NCBI RefSeq assembly: GCF_014218355.1 | Contig: NZ_AP023368.1 | Span: 934,001 to 998,000 of the forward strand | DNA: 64,000 nucleotides | Direction: 5' to 3' | DNA from: Anaerocolumna chitinilytica | GTDB taxonomy: Bacteria > Bacillota > Clostridia > Lachnospirales > Lachnospiraceae | Shown: positions 52,686 to 61,598 of the stretch, one piece after another | Layout: every line of letters begins with the position of its first letter | Position numbering within the stretch: the first letter of the stretch is position 1 | The notes under the pieces: generated by a model | What the model was told of the DNA's origin: nothing | The model's database searches: none | Seen by the model: the letters and a program-made list of their open reading frames with translations, nothing else | Made by a program: the position numbers and the translations under genes

Positions 52686-53450
52686 ATGTCAGAAATTCAG
52701 GGAATTAATCGTCTTACAACTACTGCCGGAACCACAGCTGCTAATGAAAAGAAGGTGGCTTCTTCAAAGAGCTTTTCTTCTTATCTGGGTGAGACTGTGA
52801 GCCTGGATGAGATATTTAATGAAGCAGCTAAAAAATATAATGTACCGGTGGATTTATTAAAGGCTATAGGCAAGCAGGAATCCAATTTTAATCCTGATGC
52901 GGTTTCAAGATGCGGAGCCCAGGGGATTATGCAGTTAATGCCAAGAACCGCAGCTTCCCTTGGTGTTGATGACTCCTTTGATCCAAAGCAAAATATCATG
53001 GGCGGTGCGAAATACATATCACAGCTTCTTAATAAGTATGATGGGAATGCCTCATTGGCACTGGCTGCCTATAATGCAGGCAGTAATAACGTTGCGAAAT
53101 ACGGCGGGATACCTCCCTTTAAAGAAACACAAAACTATGTAAAAAAGGTTTTAGGATATATGCAGGAAGGTGTTAATGCAGGTGGTACCGTGACTGTGAA
53201 ACAAGGCACGAATTCTACTTCAAATCTTCCGGATATTGCTGCGATAAAGAGTAATCTGGTTAGAACGGAGACAGAAGATGAGACGGAAGATAATAATATC
53301 CTTGAAGAGCTCTTTTCTTATGACGACTATATGAAGTTTATGGAGATTTTCATGGAAGAGAATAAGGATGAGAAGGAAGACAACACGAATAATTATTTTT
53401 CCAAAGCAATCAGTTACAATGCTCCGATAATGAATTTGTTTAATAATTAG
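52686..53450 (+). CDS. Lytic transglycosylase domain protein (SLT)
   Basis: 254 residues. The SLT domain covers about 38-160: catalytic Glu in I-G-K-Q-E-S-N-F-N-P (about residue 65), G-A-Q-G-I-M-Q-L-M-P and A-L-A-A-Y-N-A-G-S-N-N-V. It cleaves peptidoglycan glycan strands to 1,6-anhydro products. No signal peptide is visible; the first 38 residues are Thr/Ser-rich and the last 80 acidic and disordered, so it may be exported by a flagellar-type route or through a non-classical path. Confidence 0.85.
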   Translation: MSEIQGINRLTTTAGTTAANEKKVASSKSFSSYLGETVSLDEIFNEAAKKYNVPVDLLKAIGKQESNFNPDAVSRCGAQGIMQLMPRTAASLGVDDSFDPKQNIMGGAKYISQLLNKYDGNASLALAAYNAGSNNVAKYGGIPPFKETQNYVKKVLGYMQEGVNAGGTVTVKQGTNSTSNLPDIAAIKSNLVRTETEDETEDNNILEELFSYDDYMKFMEIFMEENKDEKEDNTNNYFSKAISYNAPIMNLFNN

Positions 53451-53535
53451 TCATAAATGCCTGTTCCTTTTTTTGCCAGCAAATTAAAGGGAATGGGCAT
53501 TTATTGCATTATTTTTGATACAAAAAGGAGAATCT

Positions 53536-54033
53536 ATGAAACAAATCGGTGATGTTATTCATGAAATGATTGAATATTATGCAGGAGATGTAAGGAGAAT
53601 CAATCATTTTCTTAAAGTGTATGCTTATGCGAAAACCATAGGAGAACTAGAGGAGCTTGACAAGGAAACCAGAGAAATACTGGAGGTTACAGCAGTTGTC
53701 CACGATATCGGTATTAAGGTAAGTGAGAGAAAATATAACAGCAGTGCGGGAAATTATCAACAGATTGAAGGCCCTATTGTAGCAGAGCCAATGCTGGCAA
53801 AGCTGGGATACGAAAAAGCTTTTATTAAGAGGGTATGTTATTTGATAGCACATCATCATACCTATACTAATATTACAGAAAAGGATTATCAGATATTGGT
53901 TGAAGCAGATTTTCTTGTAAATTTGGATGAAGATAAGGCTTCAGAGGTTACGATTAATAATGTATACCGGAATATTTTCAGAACGGAAACAGGAAAAGCA
54001 ATTTTGCAGAATGTTTTCCGTTTGAAATTGTAG
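53536..54033 (+). CDS. HD domain protein
   Basis: 165 residues from ATG 53536 (AAAAGGAGA upstream). The HD pair is V-V-H55-D56-I-G, with earlier H-F-L-K-V-Y-A-Y-A and later A-H-H-H-T-Y as additional metal ligands; D in V-E-A-D-F-L-V-N is the last ligand. It is a small metal-dependent phosphohydrolase of unknown substrate, possibly nucleotides. Confidence 0.85.
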   Translation: MKQIGDVIHEMIEYYAGDVRRINHFLKVYAYAKTIGELEELDKETREILEVTAVVHDIGIKVSERKYNSSAGNYQQIEGPIVAEPMLAKLGYEKAFIKRVCYLIAHHHTYTNITEKDYQILVEADFLVNLDEDKASEVTINNVYRNIFRTETGKAILQNVFRLKL

Positions 54034-54042
54034 GGGTAAGAA

Positions 54043-54441
54043 GTGATAGACTTAAGACCACATCATGGTATGTGTATCGGGCAATTCAAAGGCTATGGCT
54101 ACAGCGAAGATTTCGTCAGGAATATGACAGCGGTTGTGAATATGCTTTTTGAAAACCCTGAGACATTGGTTAGACTGGTAGTGACAGGAGATTGTATCTG
54201 CAGCAGCTGCCCTCATTTAAAGGAAGAAGGCTGCACTTCGGGTCAGAAGGTTATGGAGTATGACAGAAAGGTTTTAATGCTATGCGGACTACATGAGAAT
54301 GAGGTTGTAACCTGGCGCGGATTTGTCAGTCTTGTGAAAGAATATATTTTGGATAAAAATAAACTGCCGGAAGTATGTACAAATTGTAGCTGGCTTTCAG
54401 TTTGTCTGGACTGTCAGGGCTTTCGGTATGAAAAAGTGTGA
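54043..54441 (+). CDS. DUF1284 family Cys-rich protein
   Basis: 132 residues from GTG 54043. L-R-P-H-H-G-M-C-I-G-Q opens the DUF1284 family. Cysteines occur as D-C-I-C-S-S-C-P and, near the end, C-T-N-C-S-W-L-S-V-C-L-D-C, enough for one or two Fe-S clusters. Members are described as putative iron-sulfur binding proteins without known function. Starts 9 nt after the HD gene. Confidence 0.8.
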   Translation: MIDLRPHHGMCIGQFKGYGYSEDFVRNMTAVVNMLFENPETLVRLVVTGDCICSSCPHLKEEGCTSGQKVMEYDRKVLMLCGLHENEVVTWRGFVSLVKEYILDKNKLPEVCTNCSWLSVCLDCQGFRYEKV

Positions 54442-54470
54442 AGAATACATCGTATTTTTCACACTTTTTT
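54433..54470 (+). terminator. Terminator overlapping the DUF1284 stop codon
   Basis: AAGTGTGAA-G-AATAC / GTATT-T-TTCACACTT around loop ATC, followed by a T run to 54471. The stem begins within the last codons of the gene. Confidence 0.8.
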
Positions 54471-54601
54471 TATGCAGTAGTGCAGAATGTCTGCAGTTTG
54501 CAGGGATACACTTTAGCAGGAATATGAATTTCAATTATTCTTTTTTGTATATAGTGCTTTTATCCTAAGCAAAAAGCACAAAATATCTTGCTTTTTAACC
54601 G

Positions 54602-54622
54602 TGTCATTATTGATTAGTGACA
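54602..54622 (+). promoter_or_regulatory. Putative MtlR operator 1
   Basis: 21-bp dyad: TGTCATTA, TTGAT, TAGTGACA. It shares TGTC/GACA ends, length and position with the site at 58406; its centre is 29 bp before the -35 box of mtlA, an activator position. The half-sites resemble the published Geobacillus MtlR site (TTGNCACA-N4-TGTGNCAA). Confidence 0.65.
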
Positions 54623-54640
54623 AAAGGTATTTTTATTAAG

Positions 54641-54670
54641 TTGAATAATAATAGGGGAATCCTTTATAAT
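54641..54670 (+). promoter_or_regulatory. Promoter of mtlA
   Basis: TTGAAT (54641-54646), 18 bp, TATAAT (54665-54670). Downstream, GATTGGCCAATC (54689-54700) is a perfect 12-bp palindrome in the leader that may be a second control site. Nothing else was seen in the 311-nt gap after the DUF1284 gene. Confidence 0.6.
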
Positions 54671-54752
54671 AAAAATATCTTAAGAAAAGATTGGCCAATC
54701 GCTTCTTAATGTCATATGCGAAATCCATTACGATTTAAAGAGAGGGTATGAG

Positions 54753-56126
54753 ATGAAAGAAAAAATTCAATCATTCGGCAGAGCGTTAAGTAGTATGGTT
54801 ATGCCTAACATCGGTGCTTTTATAGCATGGGGTCTTATAACAGCACTGTTTATTTCCACCGGTTGGGCACCTAATGAAAAATTATCAGGGCTTGTAAGCC
54901 CTATGGCAACCTATCTATTACCTTTACTGATCGCTTATACCGGCGGTAAGAATGTTGGCGGAATAAGAGGCGGTGTAATGGGTGCTATTGCAACCATGGG
55001 TGTTATTGTTGGTGCAGATGTACCTATGTTCTTAGGAGCAATGATTATGGGACCTTTATCCGGTTACATAATCAAAAAATTTGATAAACTAATTGAAGGT
55101 AAAGTAATAGCTGGCTTTGAAATGCTGGTAAATAACTTTTCCATCGGTATTATAGGCGGTATTCTGGCTGTTATTGGATTCCTTGGTATCAGCCCCATCG
55201 TTGCAGGACTTAATTCTGTAATGGAAGCAGGTGTTGGATTCTTTGTAAATCACGGAATTCTTCCTTTGGTAAGTATATTTATTGAACCTGCAAAGATATT
55301 ATTCTTAAATAATGCAGTAAATCATGGTATTTTATCACCTATGGGTATGCAGCAGGCTTCAGAAACCGGTAAGTCTATCTTCTTCTTACTGGAAGCTAAC
55401 CCTGGTCCTGGACTTGGTATTCTTCTTGCTTATTGTATCGCGGGCAAGGGAAATGCTAAGAGTTCCGCTCCTGGAGCAATAATCATCCATTTCCTTGGTG
55501 GTATTCACGAAATTTACTTCCCTTATATATTAATGAATCCTATTTTGATTCTGGCAGCAATCGCAGGTGGTGCAAGTGGAGTAGCAACTTTAACACTTAC
55601 AAAAGCAGGTCTTGTCGGACCCGCTTCACCCGGAAGTATCATTGCCGTTCTTGGTATGACAGAAAAACACAGCTATGTAGGTGTTATTCTTTCCGTATTG
55701 ATTGCGTGTGCGGTATCCTGTGTAGTTGCAGTTCCTCTGTTAAAGATATTTGGCAAAGAAGAAGATCTGGAAGCTGCCCAGAAGATGATGAAAGAAATGA
55801 AGAATGCTTCCAAAGGCATTCCGGCAGCTGATACTGTAGCTATAAAAGGCGTAAAAAATATCGTATTCGCTTGCGATGCAGGAATGGGTTCCAGTGCAAT
55901 GGGAGCAACCATATTACGTAAAAAACTTGCAGCAGCAGGACTTGGTTCTATCAATGTAGTTCACGCATCTGTTTCTTCCATACCGGAGGATGCACAGATC
56001 GTTGTTACTCATGAGGAATTAAGAGAGCGTGCAGCTCATAGCTGCCCGAAAGCAAGACTGGTGTTAATCAAGAATTTCATGGCAGCACCTGAGTATGATA
56101 TGTTAGTGGAAGAATTAAAAGCTTAA
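54753..56126 (+). CDS. mtlA: PTS mannitol-type transporter EIICB
   Basis: 457 residues. The IIC domain (about 1-335) has the eight-helix mannitol-type pattern, with G-G-I-H-E-I-Y-F-P-Y near residue 250. The IIB domain holds the phosphorylated Cys in V-F-A-C-D-A-G-M-G-S-S-A-M-G (about residue 376). IIA is not fused but encoded separately (58513). It imports a hexitol as its phosphate. Mannitol is the family's substrate, but the downstream enzymes leave room for another hexitol. Confidence 0.9.
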   Translation: MKEKIQSFGRALSSMVMPNIGAFIAWGLITALFISTGWAPNEKLSGLVSPMATYLLPLLIAYTGGKNVGGIRGGVMGAIATMGVIVGADVPMFLGAMIMGPLSGYIIKKFDKLIEGKVIAGFEMLVNNFSIGIIGGILAVIGFLGISPIVAGLNSVMEAGVGFFVNHGILPLVSIFIEPAKILFLNNAVNHGILSPMGMQQASETGKSIFFLLEANPGPGLGILLAYCIAGKGNAKSSAPGAIIIHFLGGIHEIYFPYILMNPILILAAIAGGASGVATLTLTKAGLVGPASPGSIIAVLGMTEKHSYVGVILSVLIACAVSCVVAVPLLKIFGKEEDLEAAQKMMKEMKNASKGIPAADTVAIKGVKNIVFACDAGMGSSAMGATILRKKLAAAGLGSINVVHASVSSIPEDAQIVVTHEELRERAAHSCPKARLVLIKNFMAAPEYDMLVEELKA

Positions 56127-56263
56127 TAATTGAAATAAAGAAACGGACAGGGGATTGCAGGATATCTTTCGGGGTATTTTGCAAACCCTTAGTTCCGGTT
56201 TATAGAATTGTAATTATACAGCAGTTGTGGAATAAGAAAAAGTCATGGAAAAGAGGGTCTGAT

Positions 56264-58363
56264 ATGATGTTATCTCCGCGCCTCATACAATTGTTTACGA
56301 TACTTCTGAAAGAAGAAAGGCCAGTCCCTGTTCAAAAACTGGCAGAAGATGTGAAGGTAAGCAAACGAACCGTTCAAAGAGAATTGGATAATACCGAAGG
56401 TTTCTTAAAAAAGTACGGACTTCGCCTTAGTACCAAAGCAGGTACCGGTATATGGCTTGAGGGAGAGAAACACAGTAAAGACTTACTAATGGAAGAACTT
56501 GAGTCAAATGAAACCATAGATTTTATCAATAAAGAGAAAAGGCGAACAAGCCTTATTCTGGAGATTCTAAAAGACAGAGAGCCAAAAAAGCTCTATTACT
56601 ACAGCAACATACTTGGTGTCAGTGAAGCAACCATCAGCAGTGATATGGAAGCGATTAAGGAATGGTTTGAACGATTTGATCTGATGCTAATCAGAAAACA
56701 GGGATACGGAGTAACCCTTGAAGGTACGGAAAGAAATTATCGCCTGGCAGTGAAGCGTTTTCTAGACGAGAACACAGATGACTTAGATATCAGAGTGGCA
56801 ATCGGTGAGAGAAAATGGTCTGTTCTGGGAGAATTTTATGAGAAAGAAAATAAAGGTATTTTTCAATTAATAGATTATAAGGTTTTAGAGCAGGTAGTAC
56901 AGTGTCTTAGCAGCATCATGGATAAAAAACTTATCAAGCTTACGAATAGTTCCTACTGTTCCCTGGTGCTTCATATCACCATAGCTATCATGAGAATAAA
57001 AAGTCAGGATGTCCTTTCTGCTGATGCAAAAGAAACTGATAAAATAATATATCATGAGGATTATGAGCTTGCTTTAAGAATCGCAGAATCCCTGGAAAAG
57101 GAGTTTTATATAAGGATACCGGAAGCAGAAATAGCTTATATCCTGCTCCACATCAGTGGTTCCAAACTCCAATCCATCGACATAAATGCAGATATGGATA
57201 AAGGAAAAGTGGTCAGTGAGGAATTACTGGAGCTTATTAATGAATTAATAGATATCTATGATAAAGACAATGCTTACGAGTTAAAGCAGGATGAAGAATT
57301 TGTTATTGGGCTGTTAGCACATTTAAAACCAACCTTTATACGGCTGAAAAATGGGCTATCCATTACCAATCCCCTGTTATCACAAATTCAGGAGACTTAT
57401 CCTGACATTTATGGGAAATGCCAGGAGGTAGGTAAGTACATTGAGAAGAAATATGGCTTTACTGTGCCGGAAGACGAAGTCGGGTACCTGGTTATGCACT
57501 TTGGGGCCGCAGGGGTAAGACTTCAGGATAAGAAAGAGAGTATTCGTAAAGTGGATTTAGGTATCATCTGCGTCAGCGGTATCGGAATTTCAAGACTGAT
57601 GCATTCCAAACTTAAGAATTTTCTCAAAGACCGGGTTCAGATATACACTTATGGAAAAGAGGATTTATCACCGGGAGTCCTAAAGAATCTGGATTTTATG
57701 ATCTCCAATGTGGATATTGATGAAACACGGGCAGATGTGTTAATGGTAAGTCCTTTGCTGACAGAAAAAGAGTTAAAACAGATTGATGAGAAGGTAAAGC
57801 TATATGCAAAGACACCGAAGAAAAACAGTAAAGACAGTGCCTTTTCTAAGCAGCTTGAGCATATTAATTTCTTTATTAATCAGATTAAGGGGATTTTAAA
57901 GGATTTTCAGTTCATGAAAGTGAGTGAAAAAATTTCTTTTGAGGAGTTATTAGTTGCTGTGACCGAGAAGATTTCACCTTTTAATGCAAACCGCCTGATA
58001 ATTCAGGAAGACATAAAAAGGCGTGAGAAGATTTCTTCTCAGGTATTTCCGGAATACGGCTTTGCCCTGCTTCACTCCAGAACAAGGGGAGTGGTCAAAC
58101 CTAATTTCTCTCTCTGCGTTACGAAGGACAGAACTCCTTTTGCTGATAATTATTTTAAAGGGATACGGGCGGTTGTCATTATGCTGATTCCGGAAGATGA
58201 TGAAGCGAAAGTGAATGGAGATATTATGGGGTATGTCAGCAGTCAGTTGATTGAAGACGGAGAGTTCTTAAGACTTATTTTTACCGGTGAACAGGAAAGG
58301 GTCAAGGAGTATCTGGAAAAGATTCTGCGTCAGTATTTTAAGCAATACCTGGAGACAGTCTGA
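56264..58363 (+). CDS. mtlR: PRD-containing transcriptional activator, MtlR type
   Basis: 699 residues from ATG 56264 (GAGGG upstream). Order: winged helix (V-S-K-R-T-V-Q-R-E-L, residues 25-40), a second helix-turn-helix, PRD1 (L-V-L-H-I-T-I), PRD2 (L-L-A-H-L-K-P; L-V-M-H-F-G-A), an EIIB-like domain (I-I-C-V-S-G-I-G-I-S-R, about 440) and an EIIA-like domain with His in F-A-L-L-H-S-R-T. PTS phosphorylation of these sites sets activity according to substrate and glucose supply. Two likely target sites lie at 54602 and 58406. Confidence 0.92.
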   Translation: MMLSPRLIQLFTILLKEERPVPVQKLAEDVKVSKRTVQRELDNTEGFLKKYGLRLSTKAGTGIWLEGEKHSKDLLMEELESNETIDFINKEKRRTSLILEILKDREPKKLYYYSNILGVSEATISSDMEAIKEWFERFDLMLIRKQGYGVTLEGTERNYRLAVKRFLDENTDDLDIRVAIGERKWSVLGEFYEKENKGIFQLIDYKVLEQVVQCLSSIMDKKLIKLTNSSYCSLVLHITIAIMRIKSQDVLSADAKETDKIIYHEDYELALRIAESLEKEFYIRIPEAEIAYILLHISGSKLQSIDINADMDKGKVVSEELLELINELIDIYDKDNAYELKQDEEFVIGLLAHLKPTFIRLKNGLSITNPLLSQIQETYPDIYGKCQEVGKYIEKKYGFTVPEDEVGYLVMHFGAAGVRLQDKKESIRKVDLGIICVSGIGISRLMHSKLKNFLKDRVQIYTYGKEDLSPGVLKNLDFMISNVDIDETRADVLMVSPLLTEKELKQIDEKVKLYAKTPKKNSKDSAFSKQLEHINFFINQIKGILKDFQFMKVSEKISFEELLVAVTEKISPFNANRLIIQEDIKRREKISSQVFPEYGFALLHSRTRGVVKPNFSLCVTKDRTPFADNYFKGIRAVVIMLIPEDDEAKVNGDIMGYVSSQLIEDGEFLRLIFTGEQERVKEYLEKILRQYFKQYLETV

Positions 58364-58405
58364 AAAAATTATGTGAAATAGACCTACAAGAAAGAAGTAA
58401 GAAAA

Positions 58406-58426
58406 TGTCTTCATAGTATGATGACA
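58406..58426 (+). promoter_or_regulatory. Putative MtlR operator 2
   Basis: 21-bp dyad: TGTCTTCAT, AGT, ATGATGACA (8 of 9 paired). Its centre is exactly 29 bp before the -35 box at 58445, the same geometry as operator 1 before mtlA. Confidence 0.65.
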
Positions 58427-58444
58427 AAGTCATATTTGCTTTCA

Positions 58445-58473
58445 TTGAACAGCCATACGGGAAGGCTTATAAT
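58445..58473 (+). promoter_or_regulatory. Promoter of mtlF and downstream genes
   Basis: TTGAAC (58445-58450), 17 bp, TATAAT (58468-58473), 40 nt before the mtlF start. Confidence 0.65.
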
Positions 58474-58512
58474 AAAAACAGAAACAGTTCATACAGGAAA
58501 GGATTGAGTGCA

Positions 58513-58935
58513 GTGGGATTATTATTAAAAGAAAATATTGAGATTAATTGTATAGCTAGACCCAAGGAACAGGTAATCCGTGATATCGGTAAGAAATTAT
58601 GTGACAGCGGATATGTTGAGGAAAATTACATTGAAGCAATGCTTCTAAGAGAAGAATCATTTTCTACAAACATTGGTAATGGAATTGCTCTCCCCCATGG
58701 TGTAGAAGCAGCCAAAAAGACGATTAAAAAATCCGGTATAGCTGTCATGGTGTTTCCGGAAGGTACGGATTGGGGCAGCGAAAAGGTTAAACTTATTATA
58801 GCAGTTGCGGGTATCGGAGAAGAACACCTTGAAATTCTATCCAATATTGCAGAGAAACTTTCTGATATTGAGAATGTCATACGCGTAATTAACAGCAGTG
58901 TTGATGAGATTTATGAAATCCTGACGGAAAAATAA
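58513..58935 (+). CDS. mtlF: PTS mannitol-type EIIA component
   Basis: 140 residues from GTG 58513 (GGAAAGGA 9 nt upstream; TTG 58504 touches that site). The phosphorylated His62 is in G-I-A-L-P-H-G-V-E, and R-E-E-S-F-S-T-N-I-G-N-G is the family block before it. It passes phosphate from HPr to the IIB Cys of MtlA. It starts a six-gene run reaching ptsI. Confidence 0.92.
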   Translation: MGLLLKENIEINCIARPKEQVIRDIGKKLCDSGYVEENYIEAMLLREESFSTNIGNGIALPHGVEAAKKTIKKSGIAVMVFPEGTDWGSEKVKLIIAVAGIGEEHLEILSNIAEKLSDIENVIRVINSSVDEIYEILTEK

Positions 58936-58957
58936 GAAAAGGAAGTGAAGCACCTTT

Positions 58958-59887
58958 ATGATAGTAACAGTAACAATGAATCCTGCTATAGACAAAACGG
59001 CAGAACTGGACCAATTGGAAAAGGGAAGCTTGAATCGTTTAAATAATTGTCTTACCGATATAGGCGGAAAAGGGATTAATGTGTCAAAGACAATAAAAGC
59101 CATGGGCGGTGAAACCGTTGCTACTGGTTTCTGCGGAGGCAGTACCGGAAAGCTTATAGAAGACACTCTAGAAAAGCTCGGTATCAAAAGTGATTTTATT
59201 TCCATTAGTAATGAAACAAGAGTAAACCTTAAGATCGTAGAAGGTAAAGGAATTGTAACAGAGCTTAACGAGCCGGGACCTCTTGTAACGAAAGAGGAAT
59301 TAAAGGAGTTAACAGAAAAACTGGTTTCCTATGCAAGTGAGGATACTTTGTTTGTATTCGCAGGAAGTATCCCTAAGGGAATAGAAAAAGATATTTATCT
59401 GGAGTTAATCCCCCTGGTTAAAAGTAAGGGAGCCAAAGTGTTTTTGGATGCTGATGGGGAGCTCTTTGCTCACGGCTTAGAAGGCAGACCGGATTATATC
59501 AAACCAAACAGAGCAGAGCTGGAAGGATATTATAACAAGGATTATAGAGTAACAGAAGAAGAACTTCTGGTAATGGGGAAAGATTTGTTGTCAAAGGGGA
59601 GCAGTCTTGTTGCCATATCCTTAGGTCAGATGGGAGCTCTATTTCTTACCGGGGAAGTGTCCGTAAAATGCCCGGGATTAAAAGTAGATGCCCATTCTAC
59701 CGTTGGTGCGGGAGACGCTATGGTAGCAGCCCTATCCTTTAGCTTGGATAAGAAAGATGATTTTGCAGAATCCGTAAGACTTGCCATGGCAGCTTCTGCC
59801 GGTGCCGTAACTACCCAGGGTACGAAGCCACCGAGCAAAGAATTAATCGAAGAACTCAAAAAGAAAGTTGAAATCATTTATTTATAG
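58958..59887 (+). CDS. PfkB-type 1-phosphofructokinase / tagatose-6-phosphate kinase family
   Basis: 309 residues. The PfkB signatures G-G-K-G-I-N-V-S (near residue 37) and V-G-A-G-D-A-M-V-A (about 250, catalytic Asp) are present; N-P-A-I-D-K-T opens the protein as in FruK and LacC. It phosphorylates fructose-1-phosphate or tagatose-6-phosphate to the bisphosphate. Its place in a mannitol-type PTS operon is unusual and bears on the pathway. Confidence 0.88.
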   Translation: MIVTVTMNPAIDKTAELDQLEKGSLNRLNNCLTDIGGKGINVSKTIKAMGGETVATGFCGGSTGKLIEDTLEKLGIKSDFISISNETRVNLKIVEGKGIVTELNEPGPLVTKEELKELTEKLVSYASEDTLFVFAGSIPKGIEKDIYLELIPLVKSKGAKVFLDADGELFAHGLEGRPDYIKPNRAELEGYYNKDYRVTEEELLVMGKDLLSKGSSLVAISLGQMGALFLTGEVSVKCPGLKVDAHSTVGAGDAMVAALSFSLDKKDDFAESVRLAMAASAGAVTTQGTKPPSKELIEELKKKVEIIYL

Positions 59888-59978
59888 AAGCCATAAGACA
59901 GATTTGTTGCAGTATGGCTGTTAGAAACACGCGCTGATTCAGGCAGTGAAAAGTGAATGATAAGAAAGGATGTCAAAT

Positions 59979-61241
59979 ATGAGAACAAAAGCGGTGAGAA
60001 TGTATGGAGAAGATGACCTGCGTCTGGAAGAGTTTGAGCTTCCGGAAATAAAGGAAGATGAAATATTGGTAAAAATTCTAAGTGACAGTATCTGCATGTC
60101 TACTTATAAGTTGGTTAAACAGGGTAAGAAACATAAGAGAGCTCCTCAGAATATAGACACCAATCCGGTAATTATCGGCCATGAATGTGCAGGTGTTATT
60201 GTTGAGGTGGGGAAGAAATGGGAAGGAAAGTACAAAGTTGGGGGTAAATTTGCTTTACAGCCGGCACTAAACTATATGGGAAAGCTGGATTCCCCCGGTT
60301 ATTCCTATGAATTCTGCGGCGGTGCCTGCACTTATTGCATTATGCCTCATGAGGTAATGGAACTGGGTTGTCTGCTTCCCTATAACGGTGACAGCTATTT
60401 TGAAGCCTCTCTGGGAGAGCCTATGAGCTGTATTATCGGAGGATATCATGCCAATTATCACACCAATAAGCAGAATTATCATCATGACATGGGAACTAAG
60501 ACCGATGGCAATATCTTAATACTTGGTGGTTGCGGACCTATGGGACTTGGAGCGGTTAGCTACGGTCTCTATACCGAGAATAAGCCGAAGCGTATTGTGG
60601 TTACAGATATCAGTGAGGACAGAATAAGGGAAGCGGAAGAAAGAATTACAAGAGAAGAAGCAAAACAAAAAGGGATTGAGTTATTATATATTAATACCAG
60701 CAAATTAGAGGATCCGATAAAGGAATTAATGGCCATAACAGAGAACCATGGCTATGATGATGTATTCGTATATGTTCCCAACAAGGCAGTGGTAGAAATG
60801 GGAGATGCTCTTTTAGCCTTTGACGGCTGCATGAATTTCTTTGCAGGCCCTTCTGATAGTGGTTTTACTTCCGGAATCAATCTGTACAATGTTCATTATA
60901 CCAGTGCACATATACTGGGAACAACCGGCGGAAATAATGATGATTTACTGGAAGCACTTGATTTATCGGCAAAAGGTGAGATAAGGCCGGCAGTTATGGT
61001 AACGCATATCGGAGGAATTGATTCCATAGCGGAAGCTACCATTAATCTTCCTTCCATACCGGGCGGAAAGAAGTTAACTTATACACAGTTTAATATGCCT
61101 TTAACTGCCATTTCTGATTTTGAAAAGCTTGGAGAGCAGGATGAGCTTTTTAGCAAGTTATCAGATTCTGTGAAGAAGCATAATGGTTTATGGAACAATG
61201 AAGCAGAGAAAATACTTTTTGCCCATCACGGTATTGAATAA
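59979..61241 (+). CDS. Zinc-type dehydrogenase, SorE-like (hexitol/ketose phosphate)
   Basis: 420 residues from ATG 59979 (AAGAAAGGA 8 nt upstream). It is a medium-chain dehydrogenase: I-I-G-H-E-C-A-G-V-I (zinc region), C-G-G-A-C-T-Y-C, and an NAD loop L-I-L-G-G-C-G-P-M-G-L-G. Length and order are like L-sorbose-1-phosphate reductase (SorE) rather than the shorter GatD. With mtlD absent, this is the only dehydrogenase here able to oxidise the imported hexitol phosphate. Confidence 0.78.
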   Translation: MRTKAVRMYGEDDLRLEEFELPEIKEDEILVKILSDSICMSTYKLVKQGKKHKRAPQNIDTNPVIIGHECAGVIVEVGKKWEGKYKVGGKFALQPALNYMGKLDSPGYSYEFCGGACTYCIMPHEVMELGCLLPYNGDSYFEASLGEPMSCIIGGYHANYHTNKQNYHHDMGTKTDGNILILGGCGPMGLGAVSYGLYTENKPKRIVVTDISEDRIREAEERITREEAKQKGIELLYINTSKLEDPIKELMAITENHGYDDVFVYVPNKAVVEMGDALLAFDGCMNFFAGPSDSGFTSGINLYNVHYTSAHILGTTGGNNDDLLEALDLSAKGEIRPAVMVTHIGGIDSIAEATINLPSIPGGKKLTYTQFNMPLTAISDFEKLGEQDELFSKLSDSVKKHNGLWNNEAEKILFAHHGIE

Positions 61242-61255
61242 AGGGAGGACGAAAC

Positions 61256-61519
61256 TTGGTCAGTCAGATATTTACTATAACAAATAAAAACGGCTTACAT
61301 GCCAGACCAGCCAGTGAGCTGGCTAAGATAGCAAGTACCTGCAGTTCGGATATTACTTTGAGGGTTGGAGAGAAAAGAATAAACCCGAAAAGTATCTTAA
61401 ATATTATGGCAGCGGCCATACGTTGCGGAACTGAGATTGAAATTGAATGCAACGGAGAAACGGAAGCAGAGGATTTAAAGAAGATTTGCACCGCCCTTGA
61501 GCAGGGCTTAGGCGAATAG
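61256..61519 (+). CDS. ptsH: PTS phosphocarrier protein HPr
   Basis: 87 residues from a TTG start with AAAGGGAGGAC upstream. The active His15 is in N-G-L-H-A-R-P-A, and Ser46 in N-P-K-S-I-L-N-I-M is the HPrK regulatory site. Lies 14 nt after the dehydrogenase gene. It may be an operon-dedicated second HPr rather than the general one. Confidence 0.93.
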   Translation: MVSQIFTITNKNGLHARPASELAKIASTCSSDITLRVGEKRINPKSILNIMAAAIRCGTEIEIECNGETEAEDLKKICTALEQGLGE

Positions 61520-61533
61520 CATAAATTAAGCCG

Positions 61534-61576
61534 ACCGTTCATGTTAAAATGTAAGGATGATTTTAACACGAATGGT
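61534..61576 (+). promoter_or_regulatory. Intercistronic hairpin between ptsH and ptsI
   Basis: ACCGTTCATGTTAAAAT (61534-61550) pairs with ATTTTAACACGAATGGT (61560-61576): 15 Watson-Crick pairs, one G-U and one mismatch, loop 9 nt. There is no U run, so it may tune the HPr to Enzyme I ratio by processing or partial pausing. Confidence 0.6.
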
Positions 61577-61598
61577 GAATAAAATAAGGAGAGAACCC

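Noticed and set aside
54700..54745. TGCGAAATCC before mtlA as another copy of the hairpin-loop module
   Set aside because: Only 10 nt match, the flanks form at best an interrupted 5+5 bp stem, and the trailing CTTGTKGG is absent; probably chance.
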